The position numbers and the translations under genes were made by a program. DNA of 64,000 bases from Enterobacter oligotrophicus (GTDB taxonomy: Bacteria; Pseudomonadota; Gammaproteobacteria; Enterobacterales; Enterobacteriaceae), in NCBI RefSeq assembly GCF_009176645.1, contig NZ_AP019007.1, forward strand, positions 310,001 through 374,000, read 5' to 3'. The notes below the pieces were generated by a model. It was not told where the DNA came from. It saw nothing but the letters and a program-made list of their open reading frames with translations, and did no database searches. Position 1 is the stretch's first letter, and every line of letters begins with the position of its first letter. Below are positions 9,784 through 18,810 of the stretch, piece by piece.

Positions 9784-10460
9784 TCCACTACCTCAACGTG
9801 TTTTTCTATGACATCTACCCGTATATCTGCGCGACCGTTTTTTTCCTCGGAAGCTGGTTGCGCTATGACTATGGGCAATACACCTGGCGCGCCTCATCCA
9901 GCCAGTTGCTCAGCAAACGCGGGATGAACTGGGCTTCAAACCTGTTTCATATCGGCATTCTGGGGATCTTCTTCGGCCATCTGTTCGGCATGTTAACCCC
10001 GCACTGGATGTACGCCTGGTTTTTGCCCGTTGCCGTCAAACAGCAGCTGGCGATGATTGCGGGCGGGATTTGCGGTGTGCTGACGCTGATCGGTGGCTCC
10101 ATGCTGCTGATCCGTCGCCTGTTTAACCAGCGGGTACGCGCCACCTCCACCACGCCGGATATCATTATTATGAGTATCCTGCTGATCCAGTGCATCCTGG
10201 GGCTTTCAACGATCCCCTTCTCAGCACAGTACCCGGACGGAAGCGAGATGATGAAGCTGGTCGGTTGGGCGCAGGGTATCGTGACGTTCAAGGGCGGTTC
10301 ATCTGAAATGTTGAGCGGCGTCGCACCAATCTTCCGCGTACATCTGGTGTTGGGGATGACCATCTTCCTGATCTTCCCGTTCACGCGGCTGGTGCACGTC
10401 TGGAGCGCGCCGTTTGAGTATTTTACCCGTCGGTATCAGGTGGTGAGATCGCGCCGTTGA
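9780..10460 (+). CDS. narV: Nitrate reductase 2 gamma subunit (cytochrome b)
   Basis: This 226-residue protein with five expected membrane helices carries two b haems, anchors NarZY and takes electrons from quinol. Visible histidines likely to ligate haem include [16 protein letters not shown] near residues 55-70 and the C-terminal [23 protein letters not shown]. The N-terminus ([21 protein letters not shown], shown here in part as the family's start) matches NarI/NarV. It is the last gene of the unit; a REP-type repeat follows within 5 bp of its stop. Confidence 0.92.
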   Translation: MIHYLNVFFYDIYPYICATVFFLGSWLRYDYGQYTWRASSSQLLSKRGMNWASNLFHIGILGIFFGHLFGMLTPHWMYAWFLPVAVKQQLAMIAGGICGVLTLIGGSMLLIRRLFNQRVRATSTTPDIIIMSILLIQCILGLSTIPFSAQYPDGSEMMKLVGWAQGIVTFKGGSSEMLSGVAPIFRVHLVLGMTIFLIFPFTRLVHVWSAPFEYFTRRYQVVRSRR

Positions 10461-10464
10461 TTTT

Positions 10465-10538
10465 GTCGGGTGGCGGCTGCGCCTTACCCGACCTACTCAA
10501 GCACCTGTAGGCCCGGTAAGGCGCAGCCGCCACCGGGC
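10465..10538. repeat. Paired REP palindromes (BIME) after narV
   Basis: Two inverted copies of a REP-like unit, 10465-10496 and 10507-10538, face each other. They share GGTGGCGGCTGCGCCTTAC in opposite orientations. They sit between the convergent narV and nhoA genes and touch the nhoA stop codon. Such elements usually stabilise transcript 3' ends or act in termination. Confidence 0.85.
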
Positions 10539-11383
10539 TATTTCCCCGCCTGCGGATGCGTGTCAAACCCTGCCATTACCGCCGTCAGTTCCGCCAGCGT
10601 AAAGCCATGTTTTGGATCGTCCACACCCAGCCCAAACCGTTCCTGCATCAGCTGATACAGCGCCTCTGCATCCGGCAGATGGATCTGCTCCTCCACATGG
10701 CCATTCTGCCAGTGGGTAAAGTTGAAGTTGGTCAGCGTCAGCTTGCCACCGTCCGGCAGATGACGACACATCAGCAAATGGTGACGAAAATGCGACTGCG
10801 GCCAGTGGGCCGACCAGAAGTTCCCCATCACGTAATCGGTAAAATACTGCGTCGCCAGGTCAAAATGATACATCGACTGCCAGTGCTCATGGTGGCGGAA
10901 CTGCAGTACCCAGTCGTTACCCTCGCTCAGGAGGCGATAATGTCCGTGCGGCGTGGCCTGTTCTTCGTTTGCGATTAAGCGTATCGGTGCCGTCAGCGTC
11001 TGCCCGCCAAAGCCAACGTCAGCAATCCAGCGCTCGCCGTTAAGCTCAACCAGCAGCAGCCGGTGCGTGCGCGGCGGCATTTGCGGCGGATTCGCCAGAA
11101 CCACACGACCCAGCACGCTGCGTACCGTGAAGCCGACCTCGCGCAGCACCCGCTCAAACAGGCCGTTTTGCTCGAAACAATACCCGCCGCGGCGCGCCGT
11201 CACCAGTTTGTCGACCAGACACTGATCTTCAAGGTGGATCTCACGCGGCAGAACGACGTCGATATTCTCGAAGGGGATCGCACAGTTGTGGTGTAGATGC
11301 AGCGCTCGCAGGGTATCGATATCAACCGATGCGGGCTGTGTCCAGCCCGTACGGGAAAAATAGGCACTCAGAAATGGGGACAT
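10538..11383 (-). CDS. nhoA: Arylamine/N-hydroxyarylamine acetyltransferase
   Basis: This 281-residue cytoplasmic enzyme moves the acetyl group of acetyl-CoA to arylamines (N-acetylation) or N-hydroxyarylamines (O-acetylation, which produces mutagenic esters). The Cys-His-Asp triad is in place: C69 in RRGGYCFEQN, H107 in PPRTHRLLLV and D122 in WIADVGFGG. The length equals E. coli NhoA, and its position next to narV is also as in E. coli. The stop codon lies at the edge of the REP pair. Confidence 0.93.
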   Translation of the reverse strand: MSPFLSAYFSRTGWTQPASVDIDTLRALHLHHNCAIPFENIDVVLPREIHLEDQCLVDKLVTARRGGYCFEQNGLFERVLREVGFTVRSVLGRVVLANPPQMPPRTHRLLLVELNGERWIADVGFGGQTLTAPIRLIANEEQATPHGHYRLLSEGNDWVLQFRHHEHWQSMYHFDLATQYFTDYVMGNFWSAHWPQSHFRHHLLMCRHLPDGGKLTLTNFNFTHWQNGHVEEQIHLPDAEALYQLMQERFGLGVDDPKHGFTLAELTAVMAGFDTHPQAGK

Positions 11384-11455
11384 GATTCGCTTCCTTGAAG
11401 TGATATTCCTTGTTTATAAACTATTTTGTCGTACTGAGATGCGCAAAAGTGCTTT

Positions 11456-13111
11456 TTAAGGCCGGGCGTTGCGCTGCAGGATACCGAATGCGCTCAGCAT
11501 TAACACCAGCCCGGTGATGAGCGTCAGTGTCGCCATCGCCATTCCTTGTCCAACAGAGCCTTGCTCGAACTGACGCCAGATAAAGACCGACACCGTCTGA
11601 GTCCCCGCGGGTGCCAGTAACAGAGATGTCACCAGCTCACGCGAGGCAATCGCGAACACCATCAGCATCGCCGCCAGCAGCGCAGGGGAAACCAGCGGCA
11701 TCACGATAAACCGCAGCACCTGGAACGCGGATGCCCCGTGTACGCGCGCGGCAGGTTCCAGATTACTCCCCAGTTGACGCAGCGCACTGCCGACGTAACG
11801 CACCGGCCACGGCAGTAAAAGACAGCAATAGGAAAGTAACAGAATAACCCAGGTATTGTAGGGCGAGAGCGGCCAGAAAGGACGGTTCCAGAGCAGGATT
11901 AACCCGACACCGACTACGATACCCGGTAGTGCGGCTGGCATCAGCGAGAGCGCGTCCAGTATGCTGCGCCCTTTTATCTTTTGCACTACCGTCAGCCATG
12001 AGACCAATAACCCTGACACGCCGGTTATGCACGCCGTAGCCAGCGCCAGTGATAAGCTGGTGCCCAACGCTGACAATGCATCGCCCTGTTGATTAAACAA
12101 CGCAGCGTAATGTGACAACGTCACGTTAGATATTGCCACACCGCCGGACAGGGTTCTTAACACACCCGACAACGCCATCGACAGCCCTGGCAGGATCACC
12201 GCGATGATTCCTGCGGATGCCATCAGGAGCACAATCGGCAGCGTGAATACGCCCGCCTCTGCCCCCGTATTCTGCATCGGTTTACCGGTAATGCTGGTGA
12301 CATCATGATGTCCGGTCAGTTTTTTCTGTACTCCCCAGGCGCTGAGCGCAATCATCACCAGTACCACAGAAAGCATTGAAGCCCCGGACAGATCGACCGG
12401 CCAGTCTGCCAGCTTCTTTTCGATGTCGGTAGTCAGCATCAATACACCTGCTCGCGTTCCCAGTGCGGCAGGCACACCGAACTCCTCAATCGCCAGCGTG
12501 AATGCCAGCAGCATCCCCGCCGCCAGCGAAGGCGATAGCATCGGCAGCGTAATGTGCCAGAACGCCCTTCCCGCGCTCGCGCCGTGTACACGGGCAACCA
12601 GCGCCAGGCGTTGTCCACTCGCCAGTAAACTGCGCGAGACAGCAAAATAGATCACCGGAAAAATGTTCAGCGCCATCACCAGCACAATGCCGGTTTTGCT
12701 GAACAACACATCATTCAGGTTGATACCCGTTAACTGCTGCAAGTAACCATTGGTTTGCAGCACCAGCATCCACGACAGCGCAGCAATGTAGGGCGGCGTT
12801 AAAAATGGGATCAGGAACAGCAGATCCCACAGGCGTGGCAGCGGCAGGTTCAGCAAACCCCGCGCCACGCCGAGAGGAAAACCGATCAGGGCGCTGACCA
12901 GCGCAACACCGATACCGACCTGAAGCGTTCCTCCCAGCATACCGGGCAAGTGTGGCTCAGCCAGTAACGCCTGAATACCGCTAAATGCCCCCGTCAACTC
13001 GCCTGCGCTGAACTGCGGAAATACCGCCTGCAGAGCAATAAAGGACAACGGAAACGCCACCAGAATAATCAGCAGCGCCAGCGTCATAACCGACAACGTT
13101 CGTTGATTCAC
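11456..13111 (-). CDS. ABC importer permease, two fused membrane domains
   Basis: This 551-residue inner-membrane protein has two homologous permease halves of about six helices each. Each half has an EAA-type coupling loop: RVHGASAGRAFWHITLPMLS near residues 175-195 and RVHGASAFQVLRFIVMPLVS near 455-475. Single-chain fused permeases of this kind occur in Fe(III), thiamine and related importers with family-1 binding proteins. The start codon is GTG with a weak ribosome site. It is the third gene of an ATPase-binding protein-permease operon, 39 bp after the binding protein. The substrate is not shown by the sequence. Confidence 0.8.
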   Translation of the reverse strand: MNQRTLSVMTLALLIILVAFPLSFIALQAVFPQFSAGELTGAFSGIQALLAEPHLPGMLGGTLQVGIGVALVSALIGFPLGVARGLLNLPLPRLWDLLFLIPFLTPPYIAALSWMLVLQTNGYLQQLTGINLNDVLFSKTGIVLVMALNIFPVIYFAVSRSLLASGQRLALVARVHGASAGRAFWHITLPMLSPSLAAGMLLAFTLAIEEFGVPAALGTRAGVLMLTTDIEKKLADWPVDLSGASMLSVVLVMIALSAWGVQKKLTGHHDVTSITGKPMQNTGAEAGVFTLPIVLLMASAGIIAVILPGLSMALSGVLRTLSGGVAISNVTLSHYAALFNQQGDALSALGTSLSLALATACITGVSGLLVSWLTVVQKIKGRSILDALSLMPAALPGIVVGVGLILLWNRPFWPLSPYNTWVILLLSYCCLLLPWPVRYVGSALRQLGSNLEPAARVHGASAFQVLRFIVMPLVSPALLAAMLMVFAIASRELVTSLLLAPAGTQTVSVFIWRQFEQGSVGQGMAMATLTLITGLVLMLSAFGILQRNARP

Positions 13112-13150
13112 AAGGCAATCCTGAAGACGGGGTTGCCCCCGCCGGGTGAA

Positions 13151-14119
13151 TTACAGGGAGAAAAGCGTGTTGAAGCGCTTAAGAATATCGCTGCGTGCGT
13201 GAGTGCCATCGCTTTTGGTCGGCAGGATATTAAGCTCGTTCAGCAGCGGACGCTTCGCCTTGACGTCACCACGCGCTGGCATCAGCCACGCGTCCGCCAC
13301 CATCGCCTGACCTTCCGGGGAAAGCACATAATCGATAAAGGCCTTCGCATCATCCGGATGCCGGGTTGTTTTCAGGATCATCATCGGACGCGGAGCAATT
13401 ACCGTACCGCTCGCCGGGAAGATCACCTTCAGGGATTCGCCCTGGCTGATGTTGCCATAAGAAACATAATCCACCGCGCCAAACACGGCTGCTTTTGCCC
13501 CCTGCATCACTGGCGTCACCGCTTGTGCGTTCGGACCGCTTACCACCATGCCGTTCTTTTTCAGCGCATCAAACAGCGTCCAGGCGTTGTCACCCATGCC
13601 GTTTTGCAGACCGATCAACAAATCCAGTGACGCACCCGACAGCGACGGGTTCGGCGTGGTCACTTTGTCTTTAAACGCATCGGTCGTCAGATCCTGCCAC
13701 TCTTTCGGCTCCGGCGTACCGCTTTTGGTATTCCAGACGATCCCCAACGCCGAGACGCCCTGCGCCACATAATCCGCAGATTTCAGTTCGGCAGGAACTT
13801 TTTCAGCGTTAGCACTCTGGAACGGCAGCAGCCAGCCGCGTGCGTGCAGATCTTCAGCCGTGTCCCAGGAGGCGGAGATCAGAACATCCGCCTGCGGGTT
13901 GGCTTGTTCCGCCTCCAGGCGCGCCATCACCTTCCCGGTCGTTGCCTGGAAGATATCAACTTTCACACCGGTTTTCTTTTCAAAGCCGGTCGCCAGATTT
14001 TTGGCAAGCGATCCCGGCCCGGCGGTGTACACCGTCAGCGCATGGGCACTGGTGATCATGACAGACGATAACGCCATGGCGAGCAGAACTCCTTTTTTCA
14101 CAGACATGGTGGCTTTCAT
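13151..14119 (-). CDS. Periplasmic binding protein of the fused-permease importer
   Basis: This 322-residue family-1 solute-binding protein has a signal peptide ending near residue 27 (cleavage after SAHA). The mature start LTVYTAGPGSLAKNLATGF, followed by TGKVMARLEAEQ, resembles binding proteins annotated for ferric iron or 2-aminoethylphosphonate. The adjacent tyrosine pair of classical FbpA-type iron binders is not seen; the corresponding region reads VDYVSYGN. An iron role is therefore not secure. The start overlaps the ATPase stop by 4 bp (ATGA). A second in-frame ATG four codons in is possible. Confidence 0.75.
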   Translation of the reverse strand: MKATMSVKKGVLLAMALSSVMITSAHALTVYTAGPGSLAKNLATGFEKKTGVKVDIFQATTGKVMARLEAEQANPQADVLISASWDTAEDLHARGWLLPFQSANAEKVPAELKSADYVAQGVSALGIVWNTKSGTPEPKEWQDLTTDAFKDKVTTPNPSLSGASLDLLIGLQNGMGDNAWTLFDALKKNGMVVSGPNAQAVTPVMQGAKAAVFGAVDYVSYGNISQGESLKVIFPASGTVIAPRPMMILKTTRHPDDAKAFIDYVLSPEGQAMVADAWLMPARGDVKAKRPLLNELNILPTKSDGTHARSDILKRFNTLFSL

Positions 14120-14808
14120 GCAAACTCCCCTGAGGATGAAATCAAACGATCGGCAGCGACGCTGCCTGCAGACAAATGCACGATGCGATCGGCCAGGATT
14201 TCAGCCTCCCGGCGGTCGTGGGTAACATACACAGCGGTTGTCCCGAGCTGACGCAGCAGCGTGGTTATCTCCTGACACAGTGATTCACGCAGTTCGCTGT
14301 CGAGATTAGAGAGCGGCTCGTCAAAAAGCAGCACGCGAGGTTCAGCGACGATCGCCCGAGCCAGCGCCACGCGCTGCTGCTGCCCGCCGGATAGCCCGGC
14401 AGGTTTGCGGTCAGTAAAATCGCTTAACCCGACACGTGAAAGCGCCTGAGCAACGCGGGTATCGCGCTCCTGACGAGGGATATTGCGCATCTTCAGGGGA
14501 AAGGCCACATTCTGTGCTACCGTCATATGCGGCCACAGCGCATAGTCCTGAAAGACCATGCCGATATCCCGCGCTTCCGGCGGCAGCGACCAGCCCGCTT
14601 TTGCGACCTGACGTTCGCCAAAGTGGATTTCTCCCGCGGCTGGCTGCGTTAACCCCGCCAGCAGCCGAAGCAGCGTACTTTTCCCGCAGCCTGATGGCCC
14701 CAGCAGCGCAACCACGCTGCCCGCATCAATGTGCAGATCGATTTGATTCAAAACGGTATTCGTCCCAAACGCGTACGAGACGCCTTTGTGCGTAATGGAG
14801 GTCAGCAT
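14116..14808 (-). CDS. ATPase of the fused-permease ABC importer
   Basis: This 230-residue ATP-binding subunit energises import from the cytoplasmic face. It has Walker A GPSGCGKST near residue 39, signature LSGGQQQR near 134, Walker B VLLFDEP, and a switch histidine in VTHDRREAE. It ends soon after the nucleotide-binding domain and lacks the extra C-terminal regulatory domain of MalK/FbpC-type ATPases, so it is a minimal version. It is first in the operon, so the order is ATPase, binding protein, permease. A GAGGAT site precedes the ATG. Confidence 0.85.
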   Translation of the reverse strand: MLTSITHKGVSYAFGTNTVLNQIDLHIDAGSVVALLGPSGCGKSTLLRLLAGLTQPAAGEIHFGERQVAKAGWSLPPEARDIGMVFQDYALWPHMTVAQNVAFPLKMRNIPRQERDTRVAQALSRVGLSDFTDRKPAGLSGGQQQRVALARAIVAEPRVLLFDEPLSNLDSELRESLCQEITTLLRQLGTTAVYVTHDRREAEILADRIVHLSAGSVAADRLISSSGEFA

Positions 14809-14944
14809 ATTGTTATCCTCTTTGGGATTTACTGTCCGCCACTGTAGGGAGACTGTATGACGAACACATGACGCTACTGTTGCGTCTTGATTTCACCCGC
14901 CCTTCAGTCGTTTAATGCCGTAAACCCTGCAAAGAGGAATGTCT

Positions 14945-15517
14945 ATGCATCCGTTTCGCCCCGTCGAGTTAAAGCATGCCAGCCGTTTGTTGAACCATGG
15001 CCCTACTGTTCTGATTACCAGCCGCGATGAATCCATTGATCGCCGTAATGTGATGGCGGCAGCCTGGTCAATGCCGGTTGAATTTGAACCGCCGCGTATC
15101 GCGATCGTGGTGGATAAAAGTACCTGGACGCGTGAGCTGATCGAACGCAGCGGGAAGTTTGGTATCGTCATTCCCGGCGTGGCAGCGGCCAACTGGACCT
15201 GGGCGGTGGGCAGCATCAGCGGACGCGATGAAGACAAATTCAACTGCTACGGCATTCCAGTAGTGAATGGTCCAGTCCTCGGCTTGCCGGTGATTGAAGA
15301 GAAATGTCTGGCGTGGATGGAGTGCCGTTTACTGCCAGTAACCTCTGCGGCAGAGAAATATGACACGCTGTTTGGTGAAGTGGTTTCTGCGGCAGCCGAT
15401 GAACGCGCGTTTGTCGAAGGGCGCTGGCAGTTTGACGGCGATAAGCTGAATACACTGCATCATCTGGGGGCCGGGACATTTGTGACGAGTGGGAAGATAG
15501 TGAAGGCGCTGGATTAA
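14945..15517 (+). CDS. yddH: YddH, flavin reductase-like protein
   Basis: This protein of about 190 residues belongs to the FMN-binding split-barrel flavin reductase-like family (DIM6/NTAB). Close agreement with E. coli YddH is visible in RLLNHGPTVLITS, MAAAWSMPVEFEPPR and SGRDEDKFNCYGIPVV. Its place near nhoA and pptA is as in E. coli. The physiological substrate is unknown. Two ATGs are in frame; 14945 is preferred because AGAGG lies 7 bp upstream, while the ATG at 14939 sits almost on that site. Confidence 0.85.
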   Translation: MHPFRPVELKHASRLLNHGPTVLITSRDESIDRRNVMAAAWSMPVEFEPPRIAIVVDKSTWTRELIERSGKFGIVIPGVAAANWTWAVGSISGRDEDKFNCYGIPVVNGPVLGLPVIEEKCLAWMECRLLPVTSAAEKYDTLFGEVVSAAADERAFVEGRWQFDGDKLNTLHHLGAGTFVTSGKIVKALD

Positions 15518-15643
15518 TTTCACTGATTCTATTTGGCTTAATTATCATGATTTTGTATGGCATTTTATGTTTACCATGACGGTATAAAACGGAGGATATT
15601 TTCGGAGTTGTTGCATCAGCAATTTCTCCTTAAGGAAATATTT

Positions 15644-16006
15644 ATGTCATGGAATAAAAGCGAAGCCGTTTCATATGCCCGTAGTCACGCTCACCATGAA
15701 AGTATGGGTTATTGTGCCCGCGCTGTGGCCGCGGCGATACGCGCTGGCGGATTGAAAATTGAAGGTGCAGACGCTAAAGATTTTTGGCGCTCTCTAGAAA
15801 AGGCGGGTTTCAGTAAAACCTACGGCACACCCATTGAAGGGGATGTTGCAGTTATAGATGCATTACCCGGTGATAACCAGCATGGACATACCTGCATCTA
15901 TGACGGCTCCGGTAACTGGTATTCTGATTTTAAACAAAGGACACTTTACCCCGGTCCAACATACCGAAAAATTCAGCCAAAAATTACACTCTACAGGCAT
16001 CCATGA
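15644..16006 (+). CDS. Putative NlpC/P60-like peptidoglycan hydrolase effector (copy 1)
   Basis: This 120-residue protein has no signal peptide and a small cysteine-peptidase layout. A cysteine (C24) opens a helix in YCARAVAAAIRAGG. A strand follows at EGDVAVI, then a histidine (H82) in HGHTCIY, and an acidic residue (D95) in NWYSDFKQR. The order Cys-(GDVxVI)-His-Asp is that of NlpC/P60 and CHAP enzymes, which cut peptidoglycan peptides. Similar short proteins occur as type VI secretion effectors. The stop overlaps the next gene (ATGATG), which encodes an exported protein, the arrangement of an effector and its immunity protein. A TAAGGA ribosome site lies upstream. Base composition is more AT-rich than in the flanking genes. 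A paralogue lies at 62596. Function is inferred from motif and context. Confidence 0.65.
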   Translation: MSWNKSEAVSYARSHAHHESMGYCARAVAAAIRAGGLKIEGADAKDFWRSLEKAGFSKTYGTPIEGDVAVIDALPGDNQHGHTCIYDGSGNWYSDFKQRTLYPGPTYRKIQPKITLYRHP

Positions 16007-16458
16007 TGAAAAAAATATTACTTTTACTCTGCATGCTGTCACCTATTGTTAATGCCAGTCAGTCCAGTCCGGCCAAACAAGCCGAGGAATTCAATAAATG
16101 GTATGTTGGCCAGATAGCAAAAGATATTTACCCGATCATTACCGGTCGGGAGATCGATAAATACGTCACAGCCTCAACAATGAAAAAACTTCGTCATACG
16201 CAAGAACCAGGATATGGAGAAGAAAGTGACGTATTTTACGATGCAGATTTGTTTTTAAAGGCCCAGGATATTCGCGATGATTGGCTCTTGAATGTCACTG
16301 CGATCGCAGTAGACACCGATCCAGTGTGCGTGAACGTATACATCGCATTCGGAAAAAAACAGGATCATATTGTCATTGATTGTATGGTCAAGGAGAACGG
16401 AGACTGGAAGGTGCAATCAGTCGCTAACGTTGAATTTTCACGAAATATGAAAAATTAA
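16003..16458 (+). CDS. Exported DUF3828-like protein, putative immunity (copy 1)
   Basis: This 151-residue protein has a clear signal peptide (MMKKILLLLCMLSPIVNASQ) and no lipobox cysteine, so it should be periplasmic. The mature part resembles the DUF3828 fold: an early FNKWYVGQI helix, a middle LFLKAQDIRDDWL, and a C-terminal VCVNVYIAFGKKQDHIVIDC ending in WKVQSVA. It overlaps the effector-like gene by 4 bp. An exported partner paired with a signal-less cell-wall hydrolase fits an immunity protein that guards the cell's own periplasm. Roughly half of its residues match the paralogue at 62957 by eye. No function is proven for this family here. Confidence 0.6.
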   Translation: MMKKILLLLCMLSPIVNASQSSPAKQAEEFNKWYVGQIAKDIYPIITGREIDKYVTASTMKKLRHTQEPGYGEESDVFYDADLFLKAQDIRDDWLLNVTAIAVDTDPVCVNVYIAFGKKQDHIVIDCMVKENGDWKVQSVANVEFSRNMKN

Positions 16459-16504
16459 CAGAGCGACCATATGTCACGGGGCCTTTACGAATCCCTGTCG
16501 TAGC

Positions 16505-16540
16505 AATAAAAGCACATGGTAGCCCAACGACTACCATGTG
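16505..16540 (-). terminator. Terminator after the second EF-G gene
   Basis: A perfect 10-bp stem (CACATGGTAG at 16513-16522 with CTACCATGTG at 16531-16540) has an 8-base loop. Read on the minus strand it is followed by CTTTTATTG, just past the EF-G stop. It may also stop transcription coming from the effector-immunity pair. Confidence 0.7.
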
Positions 16541-16547
16541 TGATTAA

Positions 16548-18650
16548 TTAACTCTTCACTCGCCGCGCAATAATCTCATCCGCAACATTACGCGGTGCTT
16601 CCGCGAAATGATGGAACTCCATCGTATACGTCGCGCGCCCCTGCGACATCGAGCGCAGCGTGGTGGCATAGCCAAACATCTCCGCCAGCGGCACGTCCGC
16701 ACGAATAATCTGGCTGCCGTACTGCTCTGCCATCCCCTGCACCATGCCGCGGCGGGAGGAGAGATCGCCCATAATATTCCCGGCGTACTCTTCCGGCGTT
16801 TCGACCTCAACGTGCATTACCGGCTCAAGAATAACCGGGTCCGCTTTGCGCGCGCCCTCTTTAAAACCGAGGATCGCCGCCATGCGGAAGGCCATCTCTG
16901 AGGAGTCCACGTCGTGATACGAACCAAACGTCAGGGTAGCTTTCACATCAACAACCGGATATCCCGCCAGCACGCCGGTATTCATGGCTTCGCGCAATCC
17001 TTTTTCTACGGATGGAATATACTCACGCGGTACCACGCCGCCTTTGGTGGCATCTTCAAACGTAAAGCCACTGCCGGGTGCTGTCGGTTCAAGGCTCAGT
17101 ACCACATGACCGTACTGCCCTTTACCACCGGACTGGCGGACAAATTTGCCTTCAATATCTTTCACCGCTTTACGCAGCGTTTCACGGTAGGTCACCTGTG
17201 GACGACCAATGTTCGCCTCAACGCCAAACTCACGCTTCATGCGGTCGACGATAATTTCCAGATGCAGTTCCCCCATCCCGGAAATAATCGTCTGTCCGGA
17301 TTCCTCGTCAGTATGGAGACGGAACGACGGATCTTCCGCCGCCAGACGCTGCAACGCGATACCCATTTTTTCCTGGTCGGCCTTCGTTTTTGGCTCGATC
17401 GCCAGGGAGATGACCGGGTCCGGGAACTCCATCCGTTCAAGGGTGATCACGGCATTCGGGTCGGTCAGGGTATCCCCCGTGGTGACATCTTTCAGCCCCA
17501 CGCAGGCCGCGATGTCGCCCGTTCGCAGTTCATCCACTTCATGACGATCGTTAGCATGCATAAGCACAATGCGTCCGATGCGCTCTTTCTTCCCTTTCAC
17601 CGGGTTATACACCGCGTCGCCTTTTCTCAGCACGCCGGAGTAGACGCGGATAAAGGTCAACTGCCCGACGTACGGATCGCTCATCAGTTTGAAGGCCAGC
17701 GCCGAGAACGGCTCGTCATCAGACGGGTGACGCTCTGCGTGCTCCCCTTTTTCATCCACACCATCAATAGCAGGCACATCCAGCGGCGACGGCATCAGCT
17801 CAACAACCGCGTCGAGCATCCGCTGTACCCCTTTGTTTTTAAAGGCACTGCCGCACAGCATCGGCTGGATTTCACCGGAAATGGTCCGAATACGCAGCCC
17901 CTGGATAATTTCAGCCTCGTCGAGATCGCCCGTCTCCAGATATTTATCCATCAGGGCCTCACTGGCTTCTGCTGCGGCAGAGACCATTTTTTCCCGCCAT
18001 TCCTGGGCGGTGCTGAGCAGCGCGTCAGGCACAGGAGCATAGCTAAACACCATGCCCTGCGTCGCGTCGTCCCACACGATGGATCGCATCTTGATCAGAT
18101 CCACCACGCCGGAGAAGTGATCTTCTGCGCCCACCGGGATCACAATCGGCACCGGATTGGCTTTCAGACGCTCCTGCATCATCCGCACCACGCGGTAAAA
18201 ATCGGCTCCCGGACGGTCCATTTTATTCACGAACGCCAGCCGCGGAACGTGGTATTTGTTCGCCTGACGCCAGACGGTTTCGGATTGCGGCTGCACGCCA
18301 CCCACGGAGTCATACACCATCACGGCACCGTCGAGCACACGCATGGAACGTTCCACCTCAATGGTGAAATCCACGTGCCCTGGCGTGTCGATAATGTTGA
18401 TCCGGTGCGGTTCAAAACCTCTGTCCATACCTGGCCAGAAGCAGCTGACAGCCGCAGAGGTGATGGTGATCCCACGCTCCTGCTCCTGCGCCATCCAGTC
18501 GGTAGTTGCCGCGCCATCGTGTACTTCACCCAGCTTGTGGCTCATCCCGGTGTAAAACAGGATGCGCTCAGTGGTGGTTGTTTTACCGGCATCGATATGC
18601 GCGGAGATACCGATGTTGCGATAACGTTCGAGAGGGATGGGTCGGGGCAT
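16548..18650 (-). CDS. Second elongation factor G (EF-G paralogue)
   Basis: This 700-residue translational GTPase is as long as canonical EF-G and collinear with it. The G motifs are AHIDAGKTT (G1, near residue 17), RGITITSAA (G2), DTPGHVD (G3), NKMD (G4) and GSAFKNKG (G5). The late domains carry the conserved [12 protein letters not shown] and [15 protein letters not shown]. It is not in the str operon; it stands alone, divergent from an ArsR-type regulator and ending in its own terminator. EF-G paralogues can act in translocation, ribosome recycling or drug and stress tolerance, and the sequence does not say which. With every motif intact, it is probably an active GTPase expressed under special conditions. 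Confidence 0.85.
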   Translation of the reverse strand: MPRPIPLERYRNIGISAHIDAGKTTTTERILFYTGMSHKLGEVHDGAATTDWMAQEQERGITITSAAVSCFWPGMDRGFEPHRINIIDTPGHVDFTIEVERSMRVLDGAVMVYDSVGGVQPQSETVWRQANKYHVPRLAFVNKMDRPGADFYRVVRMMQERLKANPVPIVIPVGAEDHFSGVVDLIKMRSIVWDDATQGMVFSYAPVPDALLSTAQEWREKMVSAAAEASEALMDKYLETGDLDEAEIIQGLRIRTISGEIQPMLCGSAFKNKGVQRMLDAVVELMPSPLDVPAIDGVDEKGEHAERHPSDDEPFSALAFKLMSDPYVGQLTFIRVYSGVLRKGDAVYNPVKGKKERIGRIVLMHANDRHEVDELRTGDIAACVGLKDVTTGDTLTDPNAVITLERMEFPDPVISLAIEPKTKADQEKMGIALQRLAAEDPSFRLHTDEESGQTIISGMGELHLEIIVDRMKREFGVEANIGRPQVTYRETLRKAVKDIEGKFVRQSGGKGQYGHVVLSLEPTAPGSGFTFEDATKGGVVPREYIPSVEKGLREAMNTGVLAGYPVVDVKATLTFGSYHDVDSSEMAFRMAAILGFKEGARKADPVILEPVMHVEVETPEEYAGNIMGDLSSRRGMVQGMAEQYGSQIIRADVPLAEMFGYATTLRSMSQGRATYTMEFHHFAEAPRNVADEIIARRVKS

Positions 18651-18718
18651 AATAGATCCTTAGTCATTAAGACATCTGTGTGACGACCGGGATGGTCGCG
18701 TGTTCGTTCGTTTGCTAT

Positions 18719-18752
18719 AATAGTCCCATTGTACGAGTATTATCGAACTATT
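18719..18752. promoter_or_regulatory. Candidate operator/promoter between EF-G2 and the ArsR-type gene
   Basis: An inverted repeat, AATAGT at 18719-18724 and ACTATT at 18747-18752, lies in the 160-bp divergent gap. AT-rich TATTAT/TATAAT-like hexamers overlap it on both strands. It could be bound by the adjacent ArsR-type protein to control both genes. The arms are short, so this is tentative. Confidence 0.35.
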
Positions 18753-18810
18753 TTTTAACACCATGCCTATTGTTGATATAGCTCAATCTGACTTTTAACG
18801 CAGGAAAACG

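Noticed and set aside
15644..16006. Copy 1 hydrolase as a known Tae4-type amidase effector
   Set aside because: It is clearly shorter than Tae4 proteins and the partner does not look like Tai4, so only the broader NlpC/P60-like label is used.
16914..18683. A 589-codon open frame on the plus strand opposite the second EF-G gene
   Set aside because: It lies wholly antisense to a gene with all EF-G motifs, is rich in His, Arg and Phe as expected of a mirror frame in GC-rich coding DNA, and shows no recognisable domain.
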